Source: Candidatus Bathyarchaeota archaeon (GTDB taxonomy: Archaea; Thermoproteota; Bathyarchaeia; TCS64). From it: 12,979 nt of DNA. The translations under genes were made by a program, and so were the position numbers. The notes below the pieces were generated by a model. It was not told the DNA's origin. It worked only from the letters and a program-made list of their open reading frames with translations, and made no database searches. Below, piece by piece: positions 6,089 to 12,722 of the stretch. How positions within the stretch are numbered: the stretch's first letter is position 1; the number at the start of each line of letters is the position of its first letter. The DNA lies in assembly GCA_030601645.1 (NCBI GenBank), contig JAUWBQ010000029.1, positions 1-12,979 of the forward strand. Reading direction: 5' to 3'.

Positions 6089-8005
6089 ATGGACACCAGC
6101 CAGAGCCTATCGTACGCAGAGATAAGGAACACGATACTCCAGAAAATTCCACCTGAAATAGGGATAACTAGGATCGAGTTCGAAGGACCCCGCCTCGCCA
6201 TCTACGCCCAGCACCCCGAGATACTGGTGGAGAAGAGCCACATAGTGGCCGAGATAGCAGGCCAGATCAAGAAGCGTATCGTGATACGCTCGGATCCTTC
6301 CGTAAGGACCTCCGAACTGGAGGCTGAAAGGATCATAAAGGAGATCCTTGAAGGAGAAGCAGGCCTGGTGCAGAGCTACTTCGACCCGACGTTGGGGGAG
6401 GTGGTCTTGGAGGTCGAGAAGCCCGGGATCGCCATCGGCAAGGGAGGGTCCAACCTACTCGAGATAGTGAGAAAGACCCGGTGGAACCCCAACGTCGTGA
6501 GGTCCCCTCCGATACCGAGCCTGACGATTAAGCAGATCAGGAGCTTCCTGTACTCTAAGAGCAAGGAGAGGGAGCGTTTCCTCAGGGAGACGGGGGAGTC
6601 CATCTTCAGGCCCCAGTACGATCGGTCGGGCGATGTGCGGGTCACGTTCCTGGGGAGCAGCAGGCAGGTGGGCCGCTCCGCGATCCTCATCCGTAGCCGG
6701 GAGAGCTGCGTCCTCTTGGACTGCGGCATCAACCCGGGCACGAACAGGGCGATAGACGCCTTCCCAAGGCTGGACATCGAGGAGTTCGACATGAGCCGCC
6801 TGGACGCGGTGGTTATCTCCCACGCCCACTTGGACCACTGCGGATTCGTCCCCTACCTCTACAAGTACGGATATGACGGCCCGGTCTACACTTCGGAGCC
6901 CACTGCAAGCCTTATGACCCTCCTCCAGGGGGACTACCTGGATGTCATGAACAAGGAGGGCAGATACCCACCGTACAGCGCCGAGGACATCCGGGAGGTG
7001 ATAATCCACACCATCTCCCTGGCCTGGGGGGAGGTCACAGACGTGTCGCCCGACATCCGCCTCACGCTGCACAACGCGGGCCACATACTGGGCTCGTCCA
7101 TCATCCACCTCCACATTGGAAAGGGGCTGCACAACGTTGTCTACACGGGGGACTTCAAGTACGGGTACACCACGCTGCTATCACCCGCGGTCTCCCAGTT
7201 CCCCAGGGTGGAGACCCTGATTATGGAGAGCACCTACGGGGGGCCCAACAACATCACACCGCCGCGGATGGAGACGGACGCCGAGTTCGTGGAGTTCACC
7301 AACCACATCCTGAAAGGGGGGAAGATGATCATCCCGGTGCCCGCCGTCGGCAGGGCCCAGGAGATCCTCATGGTCATCAACAAGTACATGGAGGAGGGAT
7401 CCCTCACAGAGGTCCCTGTCTACATAGAGGGAATGATATCCGAGGCCACGGGGATCCACACCGCGTACCCCGACTACCTGTCGGCGGAGCTGAGTGATCA
7501 GATACTCAGGGAGGGGGTGAACCCCTTCGAGTCCGACTACTTCACCGTGGTGAAGCAGCATGACCTCCGGGACGAGATAGCCGAGGGGGGGCCGTGCATC
7601 ATCATGGCGACGGCGGGGATGATGGAGGGGGGTCCTGTGATGGAATACTTCAAGCGCCTCGCCCCTCTAGAGGAGAACGGCCTCGTGTTCGTCAGCTATC
7701 AGGTGGCCGGGACACAGGGCCATAGGATTCAAGGGGGGATGCGGTCCATCCAGACCTTCAACCGGAACGGGAAGATGGAGGTCACGAACATTAGGCTCAC
7801 CACCCACACCATCGAAGGGTTCTCGGGCCACTCCGATCGGAATCAACTGTTGAACTACGTGAGGAAGATGAGGCCGACCCCCCGGAGGGTGTTCCTAGTC
7901 CACGGCGAGGAGTCTAAGTGCCAGAACATGGCCAGGACCATCTCTCGATTCCGGGGGGTTAGAGCCCACTCTCCCGACCTGCTAGAAACATTCCGTCTTG
8001 CCTGA
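6089..8005 (+). CDS. fttA: aCPSF1/FttA: KH-domain beta-CASP ribonuclease, transcription terminator
   Basis: Archaeal homologue of eukaryotic CPSF73: an RNA endonuclease/5'-3' exonuclease shown in methanogens and Thermococcales to terminate transcription genome-wide. The 638 residues fit the family. N-terminal KH-like domains occupy about 1-150, with the GxxG loop GIAIGKGG at 113-120. The metallo-beta-lactamase core follows: D211, HAHLDH at 245-250, H332 (NAGHILGS), D355 (YTGDFKYG). The beta-CASP motifs are ESTYGG (380-385), PAVGRAQE (418-425) and H581 (GFSGHSD), and the final metal-ligand His is H605 (LVHGEE). All metal ligands are intact. It lies 14 bases after psmB and is surely in the same operon. 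sepF converges on it 16 bases downstream, so read-through control between the two genes is likely. Confidence 0.98.
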   Translation: MDTSQSLSYAEIRNTILQKIPPEIGITRIEFEGPRLAIYAQHPEILVEKSHIVAEIAGQIKKRIVIRSDPSVRTSELEAERIIKEILEGEAGLVQSYFDPTLGEVVLEVEKPGIAIGKGGSNLLEIVRKTRWNPNVVRSPPIPSLTIKQIRSFLYSKSKERERFLRETGESIFRPQYDRSGDVRVTFLGSSRQVGRSAILIRSRESCVLLDCGINPGTNRAIDAFPRLDIEEFDMSRLDAVVISHAHLDHCGFVPYLYKYGYDGPVYTSEPTASLMTLLQGDYLDVMNKEGRYPPYSAEDIREVIIHTISLAWGEVTDVSPDIRLTLHNAGHILGSSIIHLHIGKGLHNVVYTGDFKYGYTTLLSPAVSQFPRVETLIMESTYGGPNNITPPRMETDAEFVEFTNHILKGGKMIIPVPAVGRAQEILMVINKYMEEGSLTEVPVYIEGMISEATGIHTAYPDYLSAELSDQILREGVNPFESDYFTVVKQHDLRDEIAEGGPCIIMATAGMMEGGPVMEYFKRLAPLEENGLVFVSYQVAGTQGHRIQGGMRSIQTFNRNGKMEVTNIRLTTHTIEGFSGHSDRNQLLNYVRKMRPTPRRVFLVHGEESKCQNMARTISRFRGVRAHSPDLLETFRLA

Positions 8006-8010
8006 GGCAT

Positions 8011-8015
8011 TTAGA
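8011..8015 (-). terminator. Short T-tract after sepF
   Basis: Read leftward, CCTTTTTC follows the sepF stop within ten bases, fitting an archaeal U-tract terminator in the 16-base gap between the convergent sepF and aCPSF1. Five T only, so weak. Confidence 0.3.
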
Positions 8016-8021
8016 AAAAGG

Positions 8022-8327
8022 CTAGGCGCGCCAGATCTTCACGGTCTTCGGCGTGAGGATGACCCTCTCCTCTCCGAGGCGGGCTATGTCGCCGGCTATC
8101 AAGGCGGCGTACTCGTTGAGTTCGTTGATGGCCCTCTTCACGTCCTCGATGTTGTGCTTCGCCAGGGGGGAGACGTTGGTGATGACGATGTTCCCTGCCT
8201 TCACTTCAGACTTAATAATGTCCACGTCTTCATACGCCTTGAGGGGAATGGCCTTGATGTACGTCTCGCGGGGGGACACGACTGCGTCCTCGTTCCGGCC
8301 GATAAGTTTGTCTATCACACCTCTCAC
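8022..8327 (-). CDS. sepF: Archaeal SepF, FtsZ membrane anchor
   Basis: SepF tethers FtsZ to the membrane during cell division and is found in FtsZ-containing archaea. The protein is 101 residues. A short amphipathic N-terminus (MRGVIDKLIG) is the likely membrane anchor, followed by the conserved core: YIKAIPLKAYEDVDIIKSEV (23-42), GNIVITNVSPLA (45-56), then a helix DVKRAINELNEYA (62-74) and the end GGD-like/AGDIARLGEERVILTP (78-93) with KIWR. Codon 1 is GTG at 8327; a second in-frame GTG at codon 4 is possible, but the first keeps the amphipathic helix whole. GGATG about 10 bases upstream may be the ribosome site. It is divergent from the PUA gene and convergent with aCPSF1. No ftsZ lies in the window. 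Confidence 0.93.
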   Translation of the reverse strand: MRGVIDKLIGRNEDAVVSPRETYIKAIPLKAYEDVDIIKSEVKAGNIVITNVSPLAKHNIEDVKRAINELNEYAALIAGDIARLGEERVILTPKTVKIWRA

Positions 8328-8402
8328 TGGGAACCCATCCTTGAATAACCCTCGGACATCTAACCAGGGGTTACCTACTGTGTTAGTGACACCTTCTGCC
8401 TA

Positions 8403-8415
8403 AAAGCTTTATTAA
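8403..8415. promoter_or_regulatory. Shared promoter core between sepF and PUA gene
   Basis: The block AAAAGCTTTATTAA holds a rightward TATA-like TTTATTAA (8408-8415), about 14 bases before the PUA ATG, and a leftward AAAGCTTTTA about 80 bases before sepF. The rightward spacing implies a leaderless PUA transcript. A small inverted repeat (GTGT/ACAC around TAGTG, about 8379-8391) lies between the genes. Confidence 0.4.
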
Positions 8416-8428
8416 TGAGCGTGTTCTA

Positions 8429-8917
8429 ATGGCGACCGATTCAAGACAGAAACTGTTCAAGAGGCGTGTGCTGCGTCGGAAAGACGCGAACAGCCTGAAA
8501 GAGGAGGCTTCGGCGTTTCTAGAGACCGAAAAGTATCGGACTGTGGGCCAGGCCGAGATAGAGGGCGGTTCAAAGGTCTATCTCTTCGACGGTGAGGCGC
8601 TCCTCGCCCGGAAGGACGGCGTCCTCTTCCCCACCTTGACGAACCCCAATCTGGAGGATTTACCCTCGGTGACAGTGGACATGGGGGCGATACCCTACGT
8701 CTGCAATGGGGCCGACGTGATGGCACCGGGCATCGTCGAGGTCAAGGACACGTTCGTGAGTGATGACCTGCTCGTCATCAGGGACGTTCAACACGGTAAG
8801 GCTCTGGCGGTGGGCATGGCGCTGGTCTCCTCGGAGGGCATGAAGGAGATGAGGAAAGGAAAGGCGATCATTAACCTCCATCACGTCGGGGACAAACTCT
8901 GGAACGCGATTGCATGA
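8429..8917 (+). CDS. PUA-domain RNA-binding protein (Tma20/MCT-1-like)
   Basis: Matches the archaeal relatives of eukaryotic MCT-1/Tma20 and the eIF2D N-terminal half, which bind the ribosome or RNA and act in translation initiation or recycling. The 162-residue protein has a basic N-terminal pre-PUA part (KLFKRRVLRRKD, 8-19; about 1-78) and a C-terminal PUA domain (about 80-155) with the diagnostic VDMGAIPYVCNGADVMAPGIV (83-103), a VRDVQHGKALAVG-like strand (117-129) and KGKAIINLHHVGD (143-155). The start ATG at 8429 follows an in-frame-free stretch and a TATA-like box only about 14 bases upstream, suggesting leaderless mRNA. It is divergent from sepF. It could alternatively be described as a generic ribosome-associated PUA protein; the archaeal function is not established. 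Confidence 0.9.
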   Translation: MATDSRQKLFKRRVLRRKDANSLKEEASAFLETEKYRTVGQAEIEGGSKVYLFDGEALLARKDGVLFPTLTNPNLEDLPSVTVDMGAIPYVCNGADVMAPGIVEVKDTFVSDDLLVIRDVQHGKALAVGMALVSSEGMKEMRKGKAIINLHHVGDKLWNAIA

Positions 8918-8931
8918 GTCACCGAAGCGCC

Positions 8932-8936
8932 TTTTT
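8932..8936 (+). terminator. T-tract after the PUA gene
   Basis: GCGCCTTTTTC lies 15 bases after the TGA of the PUA gene, in the 27-base gap before the convergent small membrane protein. A U-tract of five after a GC-rich block fits archaeal termination, but no clear stem-loop precedes it. Confidence 0.4.
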
Positions 8937-8944
8937 CAGAGAAT

Positions 8945-9118
8945 CTAGACGAGAAATCTGAGTGCCAGGATCACAGCGAAGGAGACGAAGACGAGGGCGA
9001 GGGCCAACATTGATGCGGTGAAGAGCTTCCACCAGAAGCCGAAGCGTTCGCACCCCCTTTTATAGTTTTCAACGTATTCACGAAATATTCTGACGATTTT
9101 CTCGATCCCCGCGCTCAT
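8945..9118 (-). CDS. Small single-span membrane protein (57 aa)
   Basis: Leftward ATG at 9118 to TAG at 8945-8947. The N-terminal half is an amphipathic, charged helix (GIEKIVRIFREYVENYKRG, 4-22), followed by an aromatic patch FGFWWKLF (26-33) and one membrane helix (ASMLALALVFVSFAVILAL, 35-53), ending RFLV. This tail-anchored layout resembles Sec61 gamma/SecE in outline, but the SecE signature (ARKP...EF and glycines in the span) is absent, so I do not name it. GAGGGGCGG lies about 8-14 bases before the ATG, and a leftward TATA-like ACTTTATG is at 9163-9170. The codon pattern, ribosome site, own promoter and fit between the PUA T-tract and the CoA-transferase promoter support a real gene. 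Function unknown. Confidence 0.75.
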   Translation of the reverse strand: MSAGIEKIVRIFREYVENYKRGCERFGFWWKLFTASMLALALVFVSFAVILALRFLV

Positions 9119-9162
9119 ATAGAGCCGCCCCTCATCTGTTAGTTGTTTCTACGCTTACTCCG

Positions 9163-9175
9163 CATAAAGTTTATC
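9163..9175. promoter_or_regulatory. Divergent TATA elements, small membrane protein and CoA-transferase
   Basis: CATAAAGTTTATC contains leftward ACTTTATG (9163-9170), about 48 bases before the membrane protein ATG, and rightward AGTTTATC, about 41 bases before the CoA-transferase ATG at 9214. One A+T-rich block may seat TBP for both directions. Confidence 0.45.
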
Positions 9176-9213
9176 TTGTGCAGGGCATTTTTTCTGGAGA
9201 CTCGGTGATTCGA

Positions 9214-10353
9214 ATGGGAATGCTCGACGATATCAGGATCCTGGACTTCAGCCACGTCTTCTTCGGCCCCTACACCACCATGATCCTCGGGGACATGGGG
9301 GCGGATGTCATCAAGATCGAGCCGCCATGGGGGGAGGCCGCAAGGCTCTATCCACCTCTCTATGGAGGGATGAGCGGCGTCTTCCTCTATCTCGACAGGA
9401 ACAAGAGGGGGATGACCCTCAACCTCAAGGAGCCTGAGGCCAGGGAGATAGCCCTCGCCCTCGCAGAGAAAAGCGATGTGGTGGTTGAGAACTTCAAGAG
9501 GGGCACTATGGACAAGCTCGGCCTGGGATATGAGGATGTGAAGAGGGTGAAGCCCGACGTCATCTACGCCTCCCTGAGCGGCTTCGGCCTCGACGGCCCT
9601 TACATGGAGAGGACGAGTTTCGCCCCCATCGCCTCGGGAATCGCGGGCTGGATGAGGCTCACCGGAGATCTCATCGACCCCGACGGGCCGCCCATCAGAT
9701 CGGCTGAATGGCACGGGGATCTAGATCCAGGCTTATGGGCGGTCATATCGATCTTGGGCGCCATCCGGCATCATGACAAGACCGGCGAGGGCCAGCTCGT
9801 CGACGTCTCCCAGCTCGACACCATGATCGCGCAGACCGGGGTCTCCATCACCAGATACACCATGAGCGGCGAGCTGCCTTGGCAGGCCAAGAAGAAGTAC
9901 ATGGGCCTCGACGCCTTCGGCATGTTCGAGGCCGCTGACGGCTGGGTATACATCGCCGCTGACCCCTACATGATGCCACGTCTAATGAAGGGTATGGGGG
10001 TTGAGAGCTTGGAGAAGACAGAGGAGCTCAGAGAATGGGCATCAGCCCGCAACGTGAATGAGATCGTGGAAGCCCTCGTCGCCGAATCGATTCCCGTAGC
10101 TCCGGTGCTTAACATCGACCAGACCCTGGAGGACCCCCACGTGAGGGCGAGGGGGATCATATGGGAGATTGAACACCCCACGGCTGGCAAAGTCAGATCC
10201 CCGGGGTTCCCCGTGAAGATGAGCAGGACGCCGGGCACAAACAGGTTACCGGCGCCGCAGCTGGGCCAGCACAACGAGGAGATCCTCACAGAGCTCCTGG
10301 GGTATACGAAGGAGCAGGTGGCCGATCTTAGGAAGGCCGGGATATTCGGCTAG
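9214..10353 (+). CDS. Class III (CaiB/BaiF) acyl-CoA transferase
   Basis: Moves CoA between carboxylic acids; relatives include formyl-CoA, succinyl-CoA and carnitine CoA-transferases and alpha-methylacyl-CoA racemase. With ATG at 9214 the protein has 379 residues, a normal size. Visible: MLDDIRILDFSHVFFGPYTT at the N-terminus, LGDMGADVIKIEPPWG, the long substrate domain with YLDRNKRGMTLNLK, and DVIYASLSGFGLDGPY. The catalytic Asp is expected at D169 in HGDLDPGLWA, followed by TGEGQLVDVS. The C-terminus has the domain-swap helices and the frequent ending GYTKEQVADLRKAGIFG. A GTG at 9178 would add 12 residues but lies upstream of the probable transcription start; GGTGAT five bases before 9214 fits a ribosome site, and ATG at 9220 is also possible. 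The substrate cannot be assigned. No partner lyase or dehydrogenase gene lies nearby. Confidence 0.92.
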   Translation: MGMLDDIRILDFSHVFFGPYTTMILGDMGADVIKIEPPWGEAARLYPPLYGGMSGVFLYLDRNKRGMTLNLKEPEAREIALALAEKSDVVVENFKRGTMDKLGLGYEDVKRVKPDVIYASLSGFGLDGPYMERTSFAPIASGIAGWMRLTGDLIDPDGPPIRSAEWHGDLDPGLWAVISILGAIRHHDKTGEGQLVDVSQLDTMIAQTGVSITRYTMSGELPWQAKKKYMGLDAFGMFEAADGWVYIAADPYMMPRLMKGMGVESLEKTEELREWASARNVNEIVEALVAESIPVAPVLNIDQTLEDPHVRARGIIWEIEHPTAGKVRSPGFPVKMSRTPGTNRLPAPQLGQHNEEILTELLGYTKEQVADLRKAGIFG

Positions 10354-10365
10354 CCTCGTAAACCG

Positions 10366-10374
10366 TTTTAAATA
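10366..10374 (+). promoter_or_regulatory. TATA box for pcm
   Basis: TTTTAAATA, centred about 32 bases before the pcm ATG, in the 48-base gap after the CoA-transferase stop. Transcription would start about six bases before the ATG, so the message is nearly leaderless, and no ribosome site is seen. A second TTTAAA follows at 10387-10392 but is too close. Confidence 0.65.
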
Positions 10375-10401
10375 CTTCACCCTTTCTTTAAACGGATCTT
10401 C

Positions 10402-11085
10402 ATGCCCGATTTCTCCGAGCTGAGAGCCCAGATGGTCCGGCGCTACCAACGCGCTGGATACATCAAGACGGAGGTAATGACCGAGGCGGTGATGAGGGTG
10501 CCCCGGGAGGAGTTCATGGCGTCTTCGCATGTCAATTACTCGTACGTCGACCAGCCGTTCCCCATCCCGGGGGATGGCAGGCAGACGATCTCCGCTCCCT
10601 ACATGTACCCCGTGTTCTATGAGCCCCTGGGATTGAAGGCCGGCGAAAAGCTCCTTGAGGTGGGAGCCGGCTCGGGATACGGTGCGGCCCTGGCCCGTGA
10701 ACTCGTCGGCCCTGAGGGGCTCGTCGTCTCGATAGAGATAAACCCCACGACCTTCCGTTTCGCAAGGGAAAACCTGAACAGAACGGGCTACCAGGATGTC
10801 GTCCTGATCCTCGGCGACGGCTCCCTCGGATATCCCGAGATGGCTCCTTATGACGCCATCTGCATCACCGCCGCTTGTCCTGAGGTTCCCCAGCCGTTGA
10901 TCGATCAGCTGGATGCTCCGGGTAGGCTGATGGCCCCCGTGGGGGGGAGCTACAGCCTCTATGGTCAGGACCTCGTGCTTCTGGAGAAGGACGCTGAGGG
11001 CCTGATGGAGAAGAAGACGTTGATGAAGGTTTCATATGTCCCTCTCACCGGGGAATACGGATATTCCAGGAGGGAGCGGGACTGA
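10402..11085 (+). CDS. pcm: Protein-L-isoaspartate O-methyltransferase (PCMT)
   Basis: Methylates L-isoaspartyl residues from damaged Asn/Asp with S-adenosylmethionine so that they can return to normal Asp; a cytoplasmic protein-repair enzyme. The 227-residue protein is of usual size. It begins with VMTEAVMRVPREEFM (25-39) and the active-site segment GRQTISAPYM (59-68), where most family members have TISAPHM, so the His is Tyr here. Motif I for the cofactor is LLEVGAGSGYGAAL (84-97), with the acidic ribose ligand E112 (VSIEIN), then LGDGSLGYPE (137-146) and the family end YDAICITAACPEVPQPLIDQL (150-170) and GRLMAPVG. It has its own TATA box and is followed by nadK, which also has one. The H to Y change could mean an altered substrate, but the frame and core look intact. 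Confidence 0.92.
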   Translation: MPDFSELRAQMVRRYQRAGYIKTEVMTEAVMRVPREEFMASSHVNYSYVDQPFPIPGDGRQTISAPYMYPVFYEPLGLKAGEKLLEVGAGSGYGAALARELVGPEGLVVSIEINPTTFRFARENLNRTGYQDVVLILGDGSLGYPEMAPYDAICITAACPEVPQPLIDQLDAPGRLMAPVGGSYSLYGQDLVLLEKDAEGLMEKKTLMKVSYVPLTGEYGYSRRERD

Positions 11086-11091
11086 TACTTG

Positions 11092-11099
11092 TTTTAAAT
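11092..11099 (+). promoter_or_regulatory. TATA-like box for nadK-nob1
   Basis: TTTTAAAT lies just past the pcm stop and about 33 bases before the nadK TTG, the same geometry as for pcm. A start near 11122 would give a very short leader. Confidence 0.55.
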
Positions 11100-11128
11100 G
11101 ATCGGATGCACACCATGGGTGAGAAACA

Positions 11129-11965
11129 TTGAAGGCTGGGTTGGTTTCCCGGATAGACAGGCCCGAAGCTTTGGAGATCGTCCGTGAGATCGTCGCTTAT
11201 TTGGAATCCAAGGGAGCTCCCGTCCAGATGGAGACGGAGACGGCCCTCGCCATGGACATGCCAGGGAAGAACTCTGACCTGGGGGAGATGGAGGCGGACT
11301 ACATCGTGACGGTGGGGGGCGACGGGACCATCCTGCGGGCGGCGATGCAGATGCGGGAGCCCGGCACCCCCATCCTCGGGGTCAACTTGGGGAGCAGGGG
11401 TTTCCTCACGGAGGTGTACCCGGACGACGTGAAGCCAGCCCTCGACAGGGTGCTGAATGGGGACTACAGACTAGAGGAGTGTTTGAAGCTCTCATCCAAG
11501 AATCCGGTCATGGACAGGGCTTTCCCTGATTGCCTCAACGAGGTCCTCGTGGCTTCCCCCCTCCCCTCTAAAGCCCTGGATGTACGCCTCACCATCGACG
11601 GGACGCACATCCTGGACATCCAGGCGGACGGGATCATAGCCTCCACGCCGACTGGCTCAACGGCATATAATCTCTCTGCGGGGGGCTCCATCATCTCGCC
11701 GGATGTGGAAGCGACCATCCTCACCGCCATCTGCCCCTACAGCTATTTCCGCAGCATCGTCGTCCCCAAGGACAGCCGCATAACCATAGAGCTTCTGAAG
11801 CCCAAGGCCGACGCCCTGGTGATAATAGACGGCAGAGACTACACAGCCGTCAAACCCCAGTCCAAGATAGAGATCTGGGCCAGCCAAGATAAGGCGAGGT
11901 TCATCAGGTTCAGATCCTTCTACGAAAGGCTAGAGAGGCGCCTCGTGTTCAGGCGTGTAAGATGA
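11129..11965 (+). CDS. nadK: NAD kinase (ATP/polyphosphate)
   Basis: Phosphorylates NAD to NADP, supplying the cofactor for biosynthetic reductases. The 278 residues match the archaeal family. Visible: N-terminal strand KAGLVSRID, the diagnostic GGDGT at 63-67 with catalytic D65, GVNLGSRGFLTE (84-95), the NE motif at 137-138 (LNEVLVA), the glycine/serine loop TPTGSTAYNLSAGGSIISP (173-191), and the beta-sandwich end with IIDGRDY (232-238). The start is TTG at 11129, with GGTGAG five bases upstream. An ATG at 11115 opens a five-codon frame whose TGA overlaps the TTG, possibly by chance. It is followed after 50 bases by nob1 with no clear promoter between, so the two are probably co-transcribed. 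Confidence 0.95.
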   Translation: MKAGLVSRIDRPEALEIVREIVAYLESKGAPVQMETETALAMDMPGKNSDLGEMEADYIVTVGGDGTILRAAMQMREPGTPILGVNLGSRGFLTEVYPDDVKPALDRVLNGDYRLEECLKLSSKNPVMDRAFPDCLNEVLVASPLPSKALDVRLTIDGTHILDIQADGIIASTPTGSTAYNLSAGGSIISPDVEATILTAICPYSYFRSIVVPKDSRITIELLKPKADALVIIDGRDYTAVKPQSKIEIWASQDKARFIRFRSFYERLERRLVFRRVR

Positions 11966-11981
11966 GGGATGCTGTGATCCC
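11966..11981 (+). other. Small inverted repeat between nadK and nob1
   Basis: GGGAT and ATCCC flank GCTGTG directly after the nadK stop. A five-pair hairpin without a T-tract would not be a good archaeal terminator; it may be an mRNA stability or processing element, or chance. Confidence 0.25.
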
Positions 11982-12015
11982 ATGCCTCCATCTCCCCTGA
12001 AGATAGGTGGTTAAG

Positions 12016-12555
12016 ATGGCGAAGAAGGGCCCCCCCAGCAACGTTCTACTCCTTGATACCTCGGCCTTCATAATGGGGTACATGGCAACGGATGTCGACG
12101 CCGAGCATTTCTCAGTCCCCTCCGTCCGCGACGAGTTGACGGAGGGAGGACTCCACCGGATCAGATTCGACAACGCGGCTAGAAGCGGGCATCTGAAAGT
12201 GCTGAGCCCCGCCTCTCGATTCTTGGAGGATGTTCGTGAAGTCGCGAAGGAGATGGGCGAGGAAGGGGCGCTTTCCGCCGCGGACATGCAGCTGCTGGCC
12301 TTGGGTCTTTACCTGCAATCTGACGGCAAGACGCCGACAGTAGTCTCGGACGACTATTCCGTGCAGAACCTGGCCAACAGGATGGGTCTGGGTTTCAAGA
12401 GCCTCGCCACCCCCGGAATCCAGCAGAGGTTCGAATGGGTGGTCTACTGCCCCGGCTGCCGGAGGAGGTTCGAGGAACGCCAAAGTGGGGACACATGCCC
12501 CATATGCGGCACCGAGCTGAAGAGGAAGCCCGGAAAGAAGAAGAAAATAGGATGA
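12016..12555 (+). CDS. nob1: Nob1, 20S pre-rRNA endonuclease (PIN plus zinc ribbon)
   Basis: Endoribonuclease that makes the final cut at the 3' end of 16S (18S-like) rRNA during small-subunit maturation. With ATG at 12016 the protein has 179 residues. The PIN domain covers about 10-135, with the acidic site D14 (LLLDTSAFI), E40 (VRDELTEGG), D90 (SAADMQL) and D112/D113 (VVSDDYSVQN). The C-terminal zinc ribbon has C145-x2-C148 (YCPGC) and C161-x2-C164 (TCPICG), then a very basic tail (KRKPGKKKKIG) for rRNA contact. AGGTGG five bases upstream fixes the ATG as the start; a GTG at 12007 is inside that ribosome site and unlikely. It lies 50 bases after nadK and converges on the hydantoinase fragment. 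Confidence 0.95.
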   Translation: MAKKGPPSNVLLLDTSAFIMGYMATDVDAEHFSVPSVRDELTEGGLHRIRFDNAARSGHLKVLSPASRFLEDVREVAKEMGEEGALSAADMQLLALGLYLQSDGKTPTVVSDDYSVQNLANRMGLGFKSLATPGIQQRFEWVVYCPGCRRRFEERQSGDTCPICGTELKRKPGKKKKIG

Positions 12556-12565
12556 AATGGGATAC

Positions 12566-12700
12566 TCAGCCAAGTCTAGGGATAAAAGTCCCGACTGTCT
12601 CGCGGCTCACCACTTCGCCATTCTCTAGAACAAGATTCCCCCTAACCAAGGCATGGGTCGGGACTCCCTCGGCCTCGAATCCCTCGTAGCGCGTGCTCGG
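12566..12700 (-). pseudogene. C-terminal remnant of a hydantoinase/dihydropyrimidinase-like amidohydrolase
   Basis: Leftward, about 44 codons (TGA at 12566-12568) read RYEGFEAEGVPTHALVRGNL, then VLENGEVV and GTFIPRLG. This is the ending of cyclic amidohydrolases (dihydropyrimidinase, D-hydantoinase, allantoinase, dihydroorotase), where a beta-sandwich strand VxVRGxVVVxxGEVV closes the protein near the sequence GRFxPR. Such proteins normally have over 400 residues with a metal-binding barrel. Here the frame upstream of 12700 turns into A+T-rich DNA without homology and stays open only to an ATG at 12766, so the catalytic barrel is missing. I call it a truncated remnant. A small protein of 66 residues from that ATG is possible but unlikely. 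Confidence 0.65.
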
Positions 12701-12722
12701 GAGCTCTAGAAAGATTAATGTA

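Noticed and set aside
8945..9118. Identification of the small membrane protein as SecE/Sec61 gamma
   Set aside because: The size and single C-terminal span fit, but the conserved basic-Pro...EF segment and the glycine pattern in the span are absent.
9178..9213. GTG at 9178 as the CoA-transferase start
   Set aside because: It lies between the TATA-like box and the expected transcription start, and the 12 extra residues are not part of the family's N-terminus.
12007..12015. GTG at 12007 as the nob1 start
   Set aside because: It overlaps the AGGTGG ribosome site that is correctly spaced for the ATG at 12016.
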